Of a stretch of DNA of 51,283 nucleotides, positions 41,187-49,174 are shown piece after piece. The stretch lies in contig JASMCQ010000060.1 of the NCBI GenBank assembly GCA_030753265.1, positions 1 to 51,283 of the forward strand, written 5' to 3'. Both the position numbers and the translations under genes were made by a program. Positions within the stretch are counted from its first letter, which is position 1, and each line of letters opens with the position of its first letter. The notes beneath the pieces were generated by a model. The model worked only from the letters and a program-made list of their open reading frames with translations. It made no database searches and was not told the origin of the DNA. Source of the DNA: Dehalococcoidia bacterium (lineage in GTDB: Bacteria; Chloroflexota; Dehalococcoidia; UBA3495).

Positions 41187-42623
41187 GTGGTGGGACGGCG
41201 GTGGTCTTCTGGTTCGAGGTGGGCGGGCGCCGGGAGGTGGGCCGCCCTGGTCCCGGCGCTGGTCCCGGTAATTGGGGGCCGTGATCGGCTCCCAGTCCAC
41301 CACCATGCTGTCCACCAAGCGGGAGGCGATATTGGGTATGACCTCCTCCAGTTTCTCTAGCGAAAAGGCGGTGGTGATTACCGTGGGCAGCCGGGTTTCG
41401 TGGCGGTGGACCACGATCTGGTAAAGCTTCTCTTCGGCCCACGGGGTGCTGCTCTCCGCGCCCAGGTCGTCCAGAATCAGGAGGGGCACCGTCTTGATCT
41501 GCTCGAAGAGTTCGTCGTAGCCGATGGGACTGTTGGGACTGAAGGTGGACCTGAGGTGGTCCAGGAGGGCCGGAACGAAAGCGAAAAAGACCGGGCTGCC
41601 CCGGCGCACGCTTTCTCCGGCGACAGCCGCCGCCAGGTGGGTCTTGCCGGAACCTCGGGAGCCGGTGAACAGCAGCCACCCTTCGGGTTCGGTGGCAAAG
41701 GTCTCGGCGGCCTGCTTGGCCCTTTGCAGTGACTCCCGGTCTTTTTGGGAAGCATTGCGGCCACCCCGAACATCGAAGTTGGCAAAGGTCATCCGCTGCC
41801 GCATCTCCTCCGGCAGGTCCCCGATCCGGCGGTCCAGGCGGGTGTTGTATTGGCCCAATTGGAACACCCGGGAGAACCCTTCCGCGGACTCCATCCGGGT
41901 GCGGATCCCCTCATCGAGCCGCTGCAGCGGTCCCCGGATGGTGATGACCGTGGGCAGGCCGGCGTTGAAACGATGATTGAAAACCTGGAAGAGCTTTTCC
42001 TGGGCCCAGGGGGTGGTGCTCTGGGTCCCCAGGTCGTCCAGCACCAGCAGCGGGGCGTTGCGCACCTGTTCGAACAACTCGTCGTAGGATAACGGATTGT
42101 CGGGAGAATAGGCCGCCCGCAGGTGGTCCAGGAGGTCGGCCACCACGATGAAAAAGGTGGTCAGACCGCGTTCGATGGACCGGTTGGCCACGGCCACCGC
42201 CAGGTGGGTCTTGCCGCTGCCGCTGGGACCCGTTAGGGTCAGCCAGCCGGTGGGGTTTTCGGCGAAGGCCACGGCGGCGTCGAGGGCCTGCCGGAACAGC
42301 TTGCGGCTTCCGACGTCGGGCAGCGGGCCGTCCGGCCGGGTGCCGTCGAAGGTGATGCGCTCCAGCGGCCCCAGGTTGCTGTAGCGGCGAAGGGCGGCGA
42401 GGCGTGCGGTTGGTTCATCCGCGTGCTGGCAGCGGCACGGGAATGCTTGTCCGAAGTCGGGATGTCCCAGGTGGACCCGTTTGCTGACCCAGCCGGTGCC
42501 CTTGCAGATGGGGCAGAGGTCAGCGGCCGGCTCGCTCCTCGGGTGTGCGGCCCCATCGCCGTTCGTAGTCCTCGACGTGTTTCTGACGGTCATCCTTTTG
42601 AGAATGTCGCCCAGGCTTTCCAT
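41184..42623 (-). CDS. DnaC/IstB-like helicase loader with two tandem AAA+ domains
   Basis: A 479-residue ATPase. An N-terminal zinc-finger-like segment (Cys37, Cys40, Cys63, Cys65) is followed by two AAA+ cassettes. The first has Walker A GPSGSGKT (132-139) and Walker B LLVLDDLG (192-199). The second has GSRGSGKT (321-328) and LLILDDLG (381-388). Both share DLLDHLR or ALLDHLR and YDELFEQ, so the copy arose by internal duplication. Normal DnaC/DnaI loaders are 240-310 residues with one cassette. ATG 42623 has AAGGAAAAGG upstream. It lies downstream of dnaB and a DnaD-domain gene, so loading of DnaB helicase is likely. Confidence 0.88.
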   Translation of the reverse strand: MESLGDILKRMTVRNTSRTTNGDGAAHPRSEPAADLCPICKGTGWVSKRVHLGHPDFGQAFPCRCQHADEPTARLAALRRYSNLGPLERITFDGTRPDGPLPDVGSRKLFRQALDAAVAFAENPTGWLTLTGPSGSGKTHLAVAVANRSIERGLTTFFIVVADLLDHLRAAYSPDNPLSYDELFEQVRNAPLLVLDDLGTQSTTPWAQEKLFQVFNHRFNAGLPTVITIRGPLQRLDEGIRTRMESAEGFSRVFQLGQYNTRLDRRIGDLPEEMRQRMTFANFDVRGGRNASQKDRESLQRAKQAAETFATEPEGWLLFTGSRGSGKTHLAAAVAGESVRRGSPVFFAFVPALLDHLRSTFSPNSPIGYDELFEQIKTVPLLILDDLGAESSTPWAEEKLYQIVVHRHETRLPTVITTAFSLEKLEEVIPNIASRLVDSMVVDWEPITAPNYRDQRRDQGGPPPGARPPRTRRPPPSHH

Positions 42624-43272
42624 TGCCTTTTCCTTCGGCCGCCCATCGCCGCAGAATGCCGGCTATGTAGCGCCAACTCCTCTTGTTCTCGGTGACGGCG
42701 ATTGCGAACGCCTCGTTGATCCAGGTCCAGGGATAGGCCTCCTCCGCCTCTTTGAGTTGCTCGGCCAGAAGCGGAGATAGGGTTCCCACGTTGTCCTCGT
42801 ACAGGCCGAAAATGTTCGATTTTTCGCCTGCCGGCGCCTCCATCGAGTCTTCAAGTAAACCCGGGCCGTCCCCTGGAGGCAAGCCTCCGTCCCGCCGCAG
42901 CCGGAGCAAGGCGTTACGGCCGGTTTCGGTATTGAGAAGGTAGACCTGACCTTCGGTGGTTGTTTCGCCGGGCCGGTGCAGCAGAAATGTCCCCCGCACC
43001 ACTGCCAGTTGGAGGCCTCGGAGTATCTCTTCGCGGGGGTCTTTTCCCGGTCCCTGGAGCCCCCGAAGCAGAGTCCGGTCGCCCAGAAACTCGGTCAGGC
43101 GCACCGCCTTGGGCTGGCCCCGTGCTCGATGCAGCAGCCACAGGCCGCGCAGGGTAACCTTCAACTCGGCCAAGTCCTGCACCTGCTCCAGCAGCGGACC
43201 GAGGATCGGATTGGGCACCGGCGTGTACAGCGTGCCCGGCGGAAACCCGGAGATCCCCCCGGAGATTCCCAT
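42520..43272 (-). CDS. DnaD-domain primosome protein
   Basis: A 250-residue protein. The N-terminal half (GLWLLHRARGQPKAVRLTEF) resembles a winged helix. The C-terminal DnaD/DnaB_2 region is at about 150-215: NIFGLYEDNVGTLSPLLAEQ, then the typical YPWTWINEAFAIAVTENKRS and WRYIAGILRRW motif. A basic tail (RRWGRTPEERAGR) ends it. ATG 43272 lies two bases after the dnaB stop. The last 35 codons overlap the start of the loader gene in another frame by 104 bases. It probably helps replication initiation or restart by placing DnaB on DNA. Confidence 0.82.
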   Translation of the reverse strand: MGISGGISGFPPGTLYTPVPNPILGPLLEQVQDLAELKVTLRGLWLLHRARGQPKAVRLTEFLGDRTLLRGLQGPGKDPREEILRGLQLAVVRGTFLLHRPGETTTEGQVYLLNTETGRNALLRLRRDGGLPPGDGPGLLEDSMEAPAGEKSNIFGLYEDNVGTLSPLLAEQLKEAEEAYPWTWINEAFAIAVTENKRSWRYIAGILRRWAAEGKGNGKPGRHSQKDDRQKHVEDYERRWGRTPEERAGR

Positions 43273-43274
43273 GA

Positions 43275-44645
43275 TCAGTAGTCGTCGTCCTTGGGGTTCG
43301 GGTCGAATCTGACCCAGTTGTCGTGGAAGTACAGCTTGATGCTGCCGATGGGGCCGTTGCGGTGCTTGCCCACGATGATCTCGGCGATGTTCTTGGGAAA
43401 GGGTAGCGCCGGGTTTTGCTGCTCCCACTCCTCTTCGGTGAAGTAGACGTCCTCACGGTGGATGAACAGAACGACGTCGGAGTCCTGCTCGATGCTCCCG
43501 CTGTCCCGCAGGTCGGAAAGCATGGGCCGGTGGCCGGGACGGTTTTCGATGCCCCGGCTGAGTTGGGAGCAGCACAGGAGGGCCACCCGCAGGTCCCGGG
43601 CCATGCCCTTCATGGAACGGGAAATCTCACTGATCTCCTGAACCCGGTTTTCGCCGCCGCGGCCCGGGTTCCGCCCCTGGATTAGCTGAAGGTAGTCCAC
43701 CACCAGCAGGTCCAGGCCGTGTTCCAGGGAGAGCCGCCGCGCCTTGCTGCGCATCTCGATCAGGCCCTGCAACGGGGTGTCGTCGATAAATACCGGCAGC
43801 TCGGAGAGGTGGCCGATGGCGTCGATAATCCGGTGCTCTTCGGGATCGCTGTACAGGCCGAGACGGAGGCGATGGGAGTCGACCTCAGCTTCGGTGGAGA
43901 GAATTCGCAATGCCAATTGCTCCCGGCTCATCTCTAGGCTGAAGAAGCCGACGGAGGAACCGGTCTTGGCGGCGTTCATCGAGATGTTCAACGCCAGGGT
44001 GCTCTTGCCCAGGCCCGGCCGCGCCCCCAGGATTATCAGGTCCGAGCGCTGCAATCCACCCAGCAGCTCGTCCAGGTCGTTGTAGCCGGCCATTATTGGG
44101 CCGCCACCGGGGCCCAGGGGCTCGGTGATAGCTGCCCGGTCTTCCAGGAACTGGTCGTAGATCTGCCTGAGAGGTACGAAGCCCCTCTCCACCTGGCCGG
44201 AACGCACCTGAAACAGGACGTCTTCAGCCTGGCGAAGGGTGGAATCCACGTCTTCGGTATCCTGGTAGCCGATGGCCGAGATCTTGGACGCGGCGTCGAT
44301 GAGCCGGCGCATCGTGGAGGTGCGGGCTACCGCCTGGGCGTAGTATTCCGAGTGGGCGGACGTCGGGGTGACGGACACCAGGTGGCTGAGGTAGGCCATC
44401 CCTCCAACTGTGTCCAGTTGGTTGGTCCGGCCCAGCTCTCGCGCCAGTGTTACCTGGTCAATGGCCTCGTCGCGCTGGAAAAGGGCGAGGCAAGCGGCGA
44501 AGCATATCTGGTTCTTCTCCCGGTAGAAGTCCTCCGGCTTGATCGTGTGAGCGACCCTGAGAAATGATTCTCCATCGATCAACAGCGACCCGACGATGGA
44601 CTCCTCCGCCTCCAGGTCGTGGGGAAGAAGCCGCTCCGCATACAT
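43275..44645 (-). CDS. dnaB: Replicative DNA helicase DnaB
   Basis: A 456-residue hexameric helicase that unwinds DNA at the replication fork. The N-terminal DnaB domain starts LLPHDLEAEESIVGSLL. The RecA-like motor has Walker A GARPGLGKST (207-216), Walker B LLVVDYLQLI and the QISRSMK-like helix. LSDLRDSGSIEQDSDVVLFIHR carries the arginine-finger region, and the family end GPIGSIKLYFHDNWVRF is intact. Length is normal and no intein is present. It begins five bases after the rplI stop with GAGGAG upstream, the usual rplI-dnaB order of many bacteria. Confidence 0.97.
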   Translation of the reverse strand: MYAERLLPHDLEAEESIVGSLLIDGESFLRVAHTIKPEDFYREKNQICFAACLALFQRDEAIDQVTLARELGRTNQLDTVGGMAYLSHLVSVTPTSAHSEYYAQAVARTSTMRRLIDAASKISAIGYQDTEDVDSTLRQAEDVLFQVRSGQVERGFVPLRQIYDQFLEDRAAITEPLGPGGGPIMAGYNDLDELLGGLQRSDLIILGARPGLGKSTLALNISMNAAKTGSSVGFFSLEMSREQLALRILSTEAEVDSHRLRLGLYSDPEEHRIIDAIGHLSELPVFIDDTPLQGLIEMRSKARRLSLEHGLDLLVVDYLQLIQGRNPGRGGENRVQEISEISRSMKGMARDLRVALLCCSQLSRGIENRPGHRPMLSDLRDSGSIEQDSDVVLFIHREDVYFTEEEWEQQNPALPFPKNIAEIIVGKHRNGPIGSIKLYFHDNWVRFDPNPKDDDY

Positions 44646-44649
44646 CCGC

Positions 44650-45099
44650 CTACTCCTCTACCTCCGCTATGATGCGGATCGTGGCTTGGATGTCATTCGT
44701 CAACCGCAGGACCACCTCGTACTCGCCGGGCTCCCGGATGGGCTCGCCGGCCTCCACCAGACGCCGGTCAATGTCCCGCCCCACGGTGGCGCTGAGCTGG
44801 GCGGCGACCTGGGCGCTGCTGACCGCGCCGTAATACCTGCCGGTGGGAGTGACCCGTCCCGACACGGTAACGCTGACATCGGTCAAAGCCTTGGCCAGAT
44901 CCTCCATCACCTGCGTCTCCCGGATCCGGGTCGCGTCTCCGGTGGCCTTGATCTTATGCAGGCGTTTCAGGACCTCCGGGGTCGCAACCTCCGCCAGTCC
45001 CCTGGGAATCAGGTAGTTGCGGGCATAGCCGTCAGCTACCCGCTTCACCTCCCCGGCGTGGGCCTTGTTGGTGACATCTTGAGTGAACACAACTTCCAT
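44650..45099 (-). CDS. rplI: 50S ribosomal protein L9
   Basis: A 149-residue ribosomal protein binding 23S rRNA. The N-terminal signature MEVVFTQDVTNKAHAGEVKRV then VADGYARNYLIPRGLA is diagnostic. The connecting helix and C-terminal domain (GRYYGAVSSAQVAAQL, then DIDRRLVEAGEPIREPGEY) follow at normal length. ATG 45099 has AAAGGT nine bases upstream. It leads the operon rplI-dnaB-dnaD-loader. Confidence 0.96.
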   Translation of the reverse strand: MEVVFTQDVTNKAHAGEVKRVADGYARNYLIPRGLAEVATPEVLKRLHKIKATGDATRIRETQVMEDLAKALTDVSVTVSGRVTPTGRYYGAVSSAQVAAQLSATVGRDIDRRLVEAGEPIREPGEYEVVLRLTNDIQATIRIIAEVEE

Positions 45100-45140
45100 A
45101 GCTTAGTACCTTTCGTGATTCAAACGTTCGAGTGGGTACC

Positions 45141-45146
45141 ATTATA
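45141..45146 (-). promoter_or_regulatory. Candidate -10 box of the rplI-dnaB operon
   Basis: An exact TATAAT on the minus strand, 42 bases upstream of the rplI ATG. The -35 region is not close to consensus at 16-18 bases. Transcription would begin near 45134 with a leader of about 35 bases. It is the only such box in the 350-base gap between rplI and the TenA gene. Confidence 0.5.
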
Positions 45147-45449
45147 GCCCCAGGAGGCTTGCGGCGATACCGGTTGCTTACACCGCAGCCCAATCTCCGG
45201 GCCGCCCGATCGTCTGACCCGCCCACCATAAGGCCGCCAACCATCCCCCTGTCAAGGCGGGGGAGAAGAAGTTCGGGGATTTGGGACGGCGGTATCCAAG
45301 ACCCGGAATGACGGGCCGGCGGCGCCCTCGGCACGGATGGGCGTTGCCTCAAAACCGTCATTCGAGGTCAGCTGTTACAGGCCACTTTCCCGGAAGATTG
45401 ACTGCCCCTGCTCCTCCCCCTACAATCAGCATCATCAGGCAAGGCCACA

Positions 45450-46136
45450 TTGAGCCGGAGCGTCAACTTGAGCTTCGCCGACGACATCGAACTCCGGGCG
45501 CTGCCCTTGCGCCGAGCCATCTTGGCCCACCCTTTTATAACCGGCGTGGGCGATGGGACCCTGGATGCGGCGAAATTCAGATACTACGTGATGCAGGACT
45601 ACGTCTACCTGATCGATTACAGCCGGGTGCTGGCGCTGGCCGCGGCTCGCGCTCCCGACCTGGAGACCATGGGTTGGTTCGCCGGGCTTTTGGACGAGAC
45701 CCTCAACACCGAGATGGAGCTGCACCGGGGCTACTGCGCGGAGTTTGGCATTACCCGGCCGGAGCTGGAGGCCACGGAGGCCGCCCCGGCCACGCTGGCG
45801 TATACCAGCTTTCTCCTGAAAGTGGCCCACCAGGGCAGCTTCGGGGAGCTGGTAGCCTCTCTTCTTCCCTGCCAGTGGGGCTATTGGGAGATCGGAGACC
45901 ACCTGGCTCGCCTGGGTGAGCCCCAGCGGGCCCCCCTCTACTGTCAGTGGGTTCAGATGTACTCCTCCGCGGAATTTGCGGAGCTGGCTCAGGCCATCCG
46001 CTCCCTGGCGGACCGCATCGGCGAGGGGGCCGGACCCGGCGAGTTGGCCGCCATGGGTGAGGCCTACCTGACCAGCCTCCGTCTCGAGCACCGCTTCTGG
46101 GAGATGGCCTACACCCTGGAGGACTGGGGCGTTTAG
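45450..46136 (+). CDS. TenA/PqqC family protein (thiaminase II-like)
   Basis: A 228-residue helical enzyme of the TenA group, which hydrolyses aminopyrimidine breakdown products or thiamin for vitamin B1 salvage. Asp50 in YVMQDYVYL, Cys141 in SLLPCQWGYWEIG and Glu213 in RLEHRFWEMA match the catalytic Asp, Cys and Glu of TenA. The start is not certain. TTG 45450 gives the full frame, and a TTG at 45468 has GGAG eight bases upstream. No thiamin genes or TPP riboswitch are visible beside it. It is divergent from rplI. Confidence 0.86.
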   Translation: MSRSVNLSFADDIELRALPLRRAILAHPFITGVGDGTLDAAKFRYYVMQDYVYLIDYSRVLALAAARAPDLETMGWFAGLLDETLNTEMELHRGYCAEFGITRPELEATEAAPATLAYTSFLLKVAHQGSFGELVASLLPCQWGYWEIGDHLARLGEPQRAPLYCQWVQMYSSAEFAELAQAIRSLADRIGEGAGPGELAAMGEAYLTSLRLEHRFWEMAYTLEDWGV

Positions 46137-47404
46137 GATCGGGTGGGATTCACCGCGTGTCCGTCCATCTGATGGGTCCACTGATGGGTCCACTTCGGTT
46201 CGCGGGGGCTTGGGCGATTTGGGCACCGGCGCGCCAGCTAGATGATACGCTCGTACCGCAAGGGATTGATAGAAGACACCTAGCGTGCTGTCGACGGGTA
46301 GGCCACATGGCGCTGGTCTACGGCGATTTCTACTGTTCCTGATCTGGCTGGCCCCGTACTTAGGAGCGGCGGCCCGGCCCGGGTTCCAGCCCGTCCGGTG
46401 CCGGCGGGTCGAGAGAGCGTCTCGGGCGCCGAACACCTCCCGGAGAGAATGCACCCGACAGTAGCCCGGAGGTAGGTGGTAAGATATAGGTGGTGACCTC
46501 TCCGGCAGCCGAGTGGGGACACTCTAACCAGTCTGCCGCGGCGTGTTCAAAGTAGTCTTGTAGGGTCAGCGTGGACCTTCGCCGATGCCCGTTGGGGTCC
46601 CACGCGCAAGTTCGAGAGAAGGTGGTCTGGTGGCTCGCCAAGCCGGTGCACTTGCGGTAAGGTTGCCGATAGGAGCACCTGGATACCTCGTGCTGCCGAG
46701 AACGTCGTCAAGTCGATAAGCTCCTCGAGGCCACGGCCATTCAATAAGGGACTTGGCACTTATGGAGTGTCTTGCTTGCCGCGAATCCAACCCGCCGGAA
46801 GCTGACTGTAGACCGTCAGCGATAATGGGATACATTGGGAGGTAAGAAAACCCGAGAAAGTGGAAGTGGCGTGAGCTCCTGGAATGAAGGTACATTACTT
46901 CCAGAAAAGAGCAGATGTGTCCCAGTCAGAAATCAGCAAGGGCACGGCCGTCGAGGTGAAGACTACACTACTGATCCTCAGGGAGTTCACCCAAGCTCTT
47001 CCACACCCCTGATCTCGCGGGTCCCAAACTGTCCCATTTGTGCTGGTTGTCAACACAAGCACCCTCGCCATTCGTATCTGGGCCAGCTATGGTATGTTGC
47101 CGACGTTTTGCTAACCGACCCAAGAATACCAGACATGATGGGGCGGGACGGCGGATACAACCCCTCCCGTCGGTGGCATACGTGATGTTCTAATTCTGTA
47201 TCTGGCAGTATGGAATAAGACGACTAACGCACAACTTTTAATCTGGCTATCCAAGGAATCTCCGCGGACGACGGAGGCCCTGATTTGCTAACAGTGCCGA
47301 ACTGAACCAAATTCTGCTCCCAGAATTGCCGTGATTAGCCGGTGGACTTCCAAGGGAACTAGTCGGGAGCGGAGACGGAACATCAAAGGAGGGAAGGTTC
47401 GAAC
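46137..47404. other. 1.27-kb region without an intact gene
   Basis: ORFs of 60-116 residues on both strands have stop-rich neighbours and no recognised domain. Direct-repeat copy 1 (46804-46885) lies here, and its partner follows msrB. The base composition is less GC-rich than the rest, particularly at 47000-47400. The region looks like debris from past insertions, like the stretch after msrB. Confidence 0.45.
46804..46885. repeat. Diverged direct repeat, copy 1
   Basis: TGTAGACCGTCAGCGATAAT and later CCCGAGAAAGTGGAAGTGGC, then GAGCTC, match copy 2 at 47786-47866 at roughly 70 percent by eye. The two copies are in the same orientation and enclose msrB and its upstream region (about 900 bases). 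Confidence 0.5.
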
Positions 47405-47791
47405 ATGGACGCCTCGAGATACAATCCGCTTACGGCGGAGGAGCGATCGGTAATAGAAAGGAAGGGCACGGAACCGCCTTTTTCAGGAGAATACGACGAC
47501 TTTTATGAGGAAGGCGTGTATATCTGCCGGCGGTGCAATGCAGACCTTTATCGATCCGATAACAAGTTTGACGCTCATTGTGGCTGGCCAGCATTCGATC
47601 GGGAGATACCTGGAGCCGTAAACCGATTACCTGACCCCGACGGTATGCGAACGGAGATCGAGTGCGCCAACTGCGGAGGCCATCTAGGTCACGTCTTTAT
47701 TGGGGAACGCCTGACCGCGACCAACGCTCGGCATTGCGTGAACTCCATGTCCATGAAGTTCGCGAGGCCAACAGCAGACGGGCAAGTGTAG
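47405..47791 (+). CDS. msrB: Peptide-methionine (R)-S-oxide reductase
   Basis: A 128-residue repair enzyme that reduces R-methionine sulfoxide in proteins. Zinc is bound by Cys41, Cys44, Cys87 and Cys90. DAHCGWPAFDREIPGAV and GGHLGHVF line the active site. Catalytic Cys111 is in NARHCVNSMSMKF. AAGGAGGG is about 11 bases before ATG 47405. The stop codon lies inside direct-repeat copy 2. The coding region is less GC-rich than the core genes of the window, which agrees with recent acquisition (inference). Normal MsrB has 130-150 residues, so it is complete. Confidence 0.88.
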   Translation: MDASRYNPLTAEERSVIERKGTEPPFSGEYDDFYEEGVYICRRCNADLYRSDNKFDAHCGWPAFDREIPGAVNRLPDPDGMRTEIECANCGGHLGHVFIGERLTATNARHCVNSMSMKFARPTADGQV

Positions 47792-47866
47792 ACTGTCAGC
47801 GACAGTGGGACCGCGCTTGTGGGAGAAGATACCCGAGAGTGTGGAGGTTGCGGGAGCTCGTAAACG
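47786..47866. repeat. Diverged direct repeat, copy 2
   Basis: It starts with TGTAGACTGTCAGCGACAGT at the msrB stop and continues to CGGGAGCTC. See copy 1 at 46804-46885. In the + frame this copy reads RRYPRVWRLRELVNETL, which looks protein-like but belongs to no family I recognise. Confidence 0.5.
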
Positions 47867-48158
47867 AGACTCTAGCGGATTTGGAGAGGTCCTGAGCGGG
47901 CCTGCCCACGGCCCAAGCGAGGGCCACCAACAGCGCCAAGCTGTGTTCACGGTATCGTTCGACCCTCCCCCGTCTCCACCAAGAACACGAATCGGTCGTC
48001 TCAGGCTCATTTGTAGCTTGAGGCGGCTCTTTTATCAGGACCACTTCGCTGCCTTTCCGGGTCGTAGCTATCTCGAACAGTGGCCGGAACGCAGGCTTGG
48101 GCTGGATGGCAACCACCGACTTCTCTTCAACAGGACCCACGTAGACCGCGTCTAGCAT
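47796..48158 (-). pseudogene. Truncated gene, possibly the tail of a site-specific recombinase
   Basis: From ATG 48158 the frame gives about 120 residues with VGPVEEKSVVAIQPKPAFRP, then LFEIATTRKGSEVVLI and WWRRGRVERYREHSLALLV. This has the look of the C-terminal tail of Chloroflexota serine recombinases, but that is memory rather than a search. No catalytic domain is present. The open frame is cut at 48162, where the IS3-type element begins, so the upstream part is probably lost through that insertion. The 3' end overlaps direct-repeat copy 2. Confidence 0.4.
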
Positions 48159-48161
48159 CGT

Positions 48162-48432
48162 TGACCTGCCCCCGAAAACTGGTCCAGGTGTAATGTTAGT
48201 AACCTGGGCCGGAGAAAGGGGGAGAAATGCCAAGGAAGAAGCATAAACCAGAGCAGGTCATGAAGGAGGTGCAGGTATTGACAGAGACGTACAGGCAGAC
48301 CTACAACCGGATCAGGCCCCACAGCTCCCTGGGCTACAGACCGCCGGCGCCACAGGCAGTCCTGGCTGCTGACACAGTCCCAGCCCTTGCCGGACTAACA
48401 TAGTAAGTGGTACAAACTTAGAGGGCAGGTCA
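48162..48432 (+). mobile_element. Internally deleted IS3-family element
   Basis: The ends TGACCTGCCCCCGAAAACTGG (left) and GTACAAACTTAGAGGGCAGGTCA (right) form inverted repeats sharing TGACCTGCCC at the tips. Inside is only a 58-codon ORF that joins the first residues of a transposase OrfA to the last 40 of an OrfB. IS3 elements are 1.2-1.5 kb, so about 1 kb has been lost. No clear target-site duplication was seen. Confidence 0.7.
48227..48403 (+). pseudogene. IS3 transposase OrfA-OrfB fusion remnant
   Basis: A 58-residue in-frame fusion. MPRKKHKPEQVM is the start of an IS3 OrfA (HTH_Tnp_1). From residue 13, EVQVLTETYRQTYNRIRPHS and SLGYRPPAPQAV is the end of an OrfB integrase (rve_3). The DDE catalytic core is missing, so it cannot transpose by itself. 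GGAGAAAGGGGGAGAA lies just upstream of the ATG at 48227, so the peptide may still be translated. Confidence 0.75.
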
Positions 48433-48567
48433 GTTTCACCGACCAATTGCAGGGTTTAATATCTAGGAGTCTTTCGGAGGACCATTGACCTGGCATCCAA
48501 CCTATCGAGTCAATCAAAGATAACAAGAAAGTTGATTTTGTCTAGTCTCATATGATTCGGCGTTCTA

Positions 48568-49053
48568 GTGGCTCTCGCTATCAGTGTCGGTTGTGGATTA
48601 GGTTCGAGCGGGAGTTCTGACCAACCAAACAATGCTTCGAATCGGACGGTGATGCTTGATGTAATCACTGAGCCCTGGGATGGAGGCGATTACAGATTGG
48701 ACCCGGGCAGCGAGACAAGTCAGTACCGATGGGGTGAATGGGTCGTAGTCCGTGCATTACCTGCGCCTGGTTGGAAACTACATGCGGTCGGTGGCGCAGA
48801 ATGGGATGGCAGAAGTAACAAAGCCACAGTCTTAATGGATCGGGACCGTGCAGTAACGCTAGACTTTTCCCGTTTGCCTCCGGGTGCAGCCGATGCCGGA
48901 ACCCCGGTGCCATCAGATGGAGAGAAGACCAGAAGCACTAAACAACTCGCCCCTGTAACACCGGTTCCCACGGCCCTGGTAACACCGGTCCCCACGGCAG
49001 GGCAACGCCGGAGGCGGGCGATGCTTGGTGCCGTTTTGTTGAAGGGCATCTGA
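48568..49053 (+). CDS. Lipoprotein with InlB B-repeat-like domain, 5' end damaged
   Basis: The open frame of 161 codons starts at GTG 48568, inside what looks like a signal peptide. Reading upstream, ITRKLILSSLI is followed by an in-frame TGA (48553-48555) and then FGVLVALAISVGC, a complete lipoprotein signal with lipobox. The mature part has YRLDPGSETSQYRWGEWVVVR and ALPAPGWKLHAVGGAEWDG, then VLMDRDRAVTLDF, the pattern of InlB B-repeat or bacterial-repeat domains. A tandem VTPVPTA repeat is near the end. It is either a pseudogene or a protein from the internal GTG that lacks a good signal. Confidence 0.6.
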   Translation: MALAISVGCGLGSSGSSDQPNNASNRTVMLDVITEPWDGGDYRLDPGSETSQYRWGEWVVVRALPAPGWKLHAVGGAEWDGRSNKATVLMDRDRAVTLDFSRLPPGAADAGTPVPSDGEKTRSTKQLAPVTPVPTALVTPVPTAGQRRRRAMLGAVLLKGI

Positions 49054-49174
49054 GGGGCTAAAATGGCGCTGCCCCAGCCATGTTTATAAGCGCCCTGGGC
49101 AAGTGCAGTACTTGATCAAACCCGGCCCAATGGCTCTGAACCGGCACACACTATGGGGCGATCAAGGGTGAATT

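Noticed and set aside
46137..47404. Hidden gene in the long gap before msrB
   Set aside because: All frames on both strands are broken by stops or lack any family pattern. Only the direct repeat could be supported.
48553..48555. TGA recoding (for example as Trp or selenocysteine)
   Set aside because: Only one such case was seen, no SECIS-like hairpin was noticed next to it, and other genes end in TGA normally.
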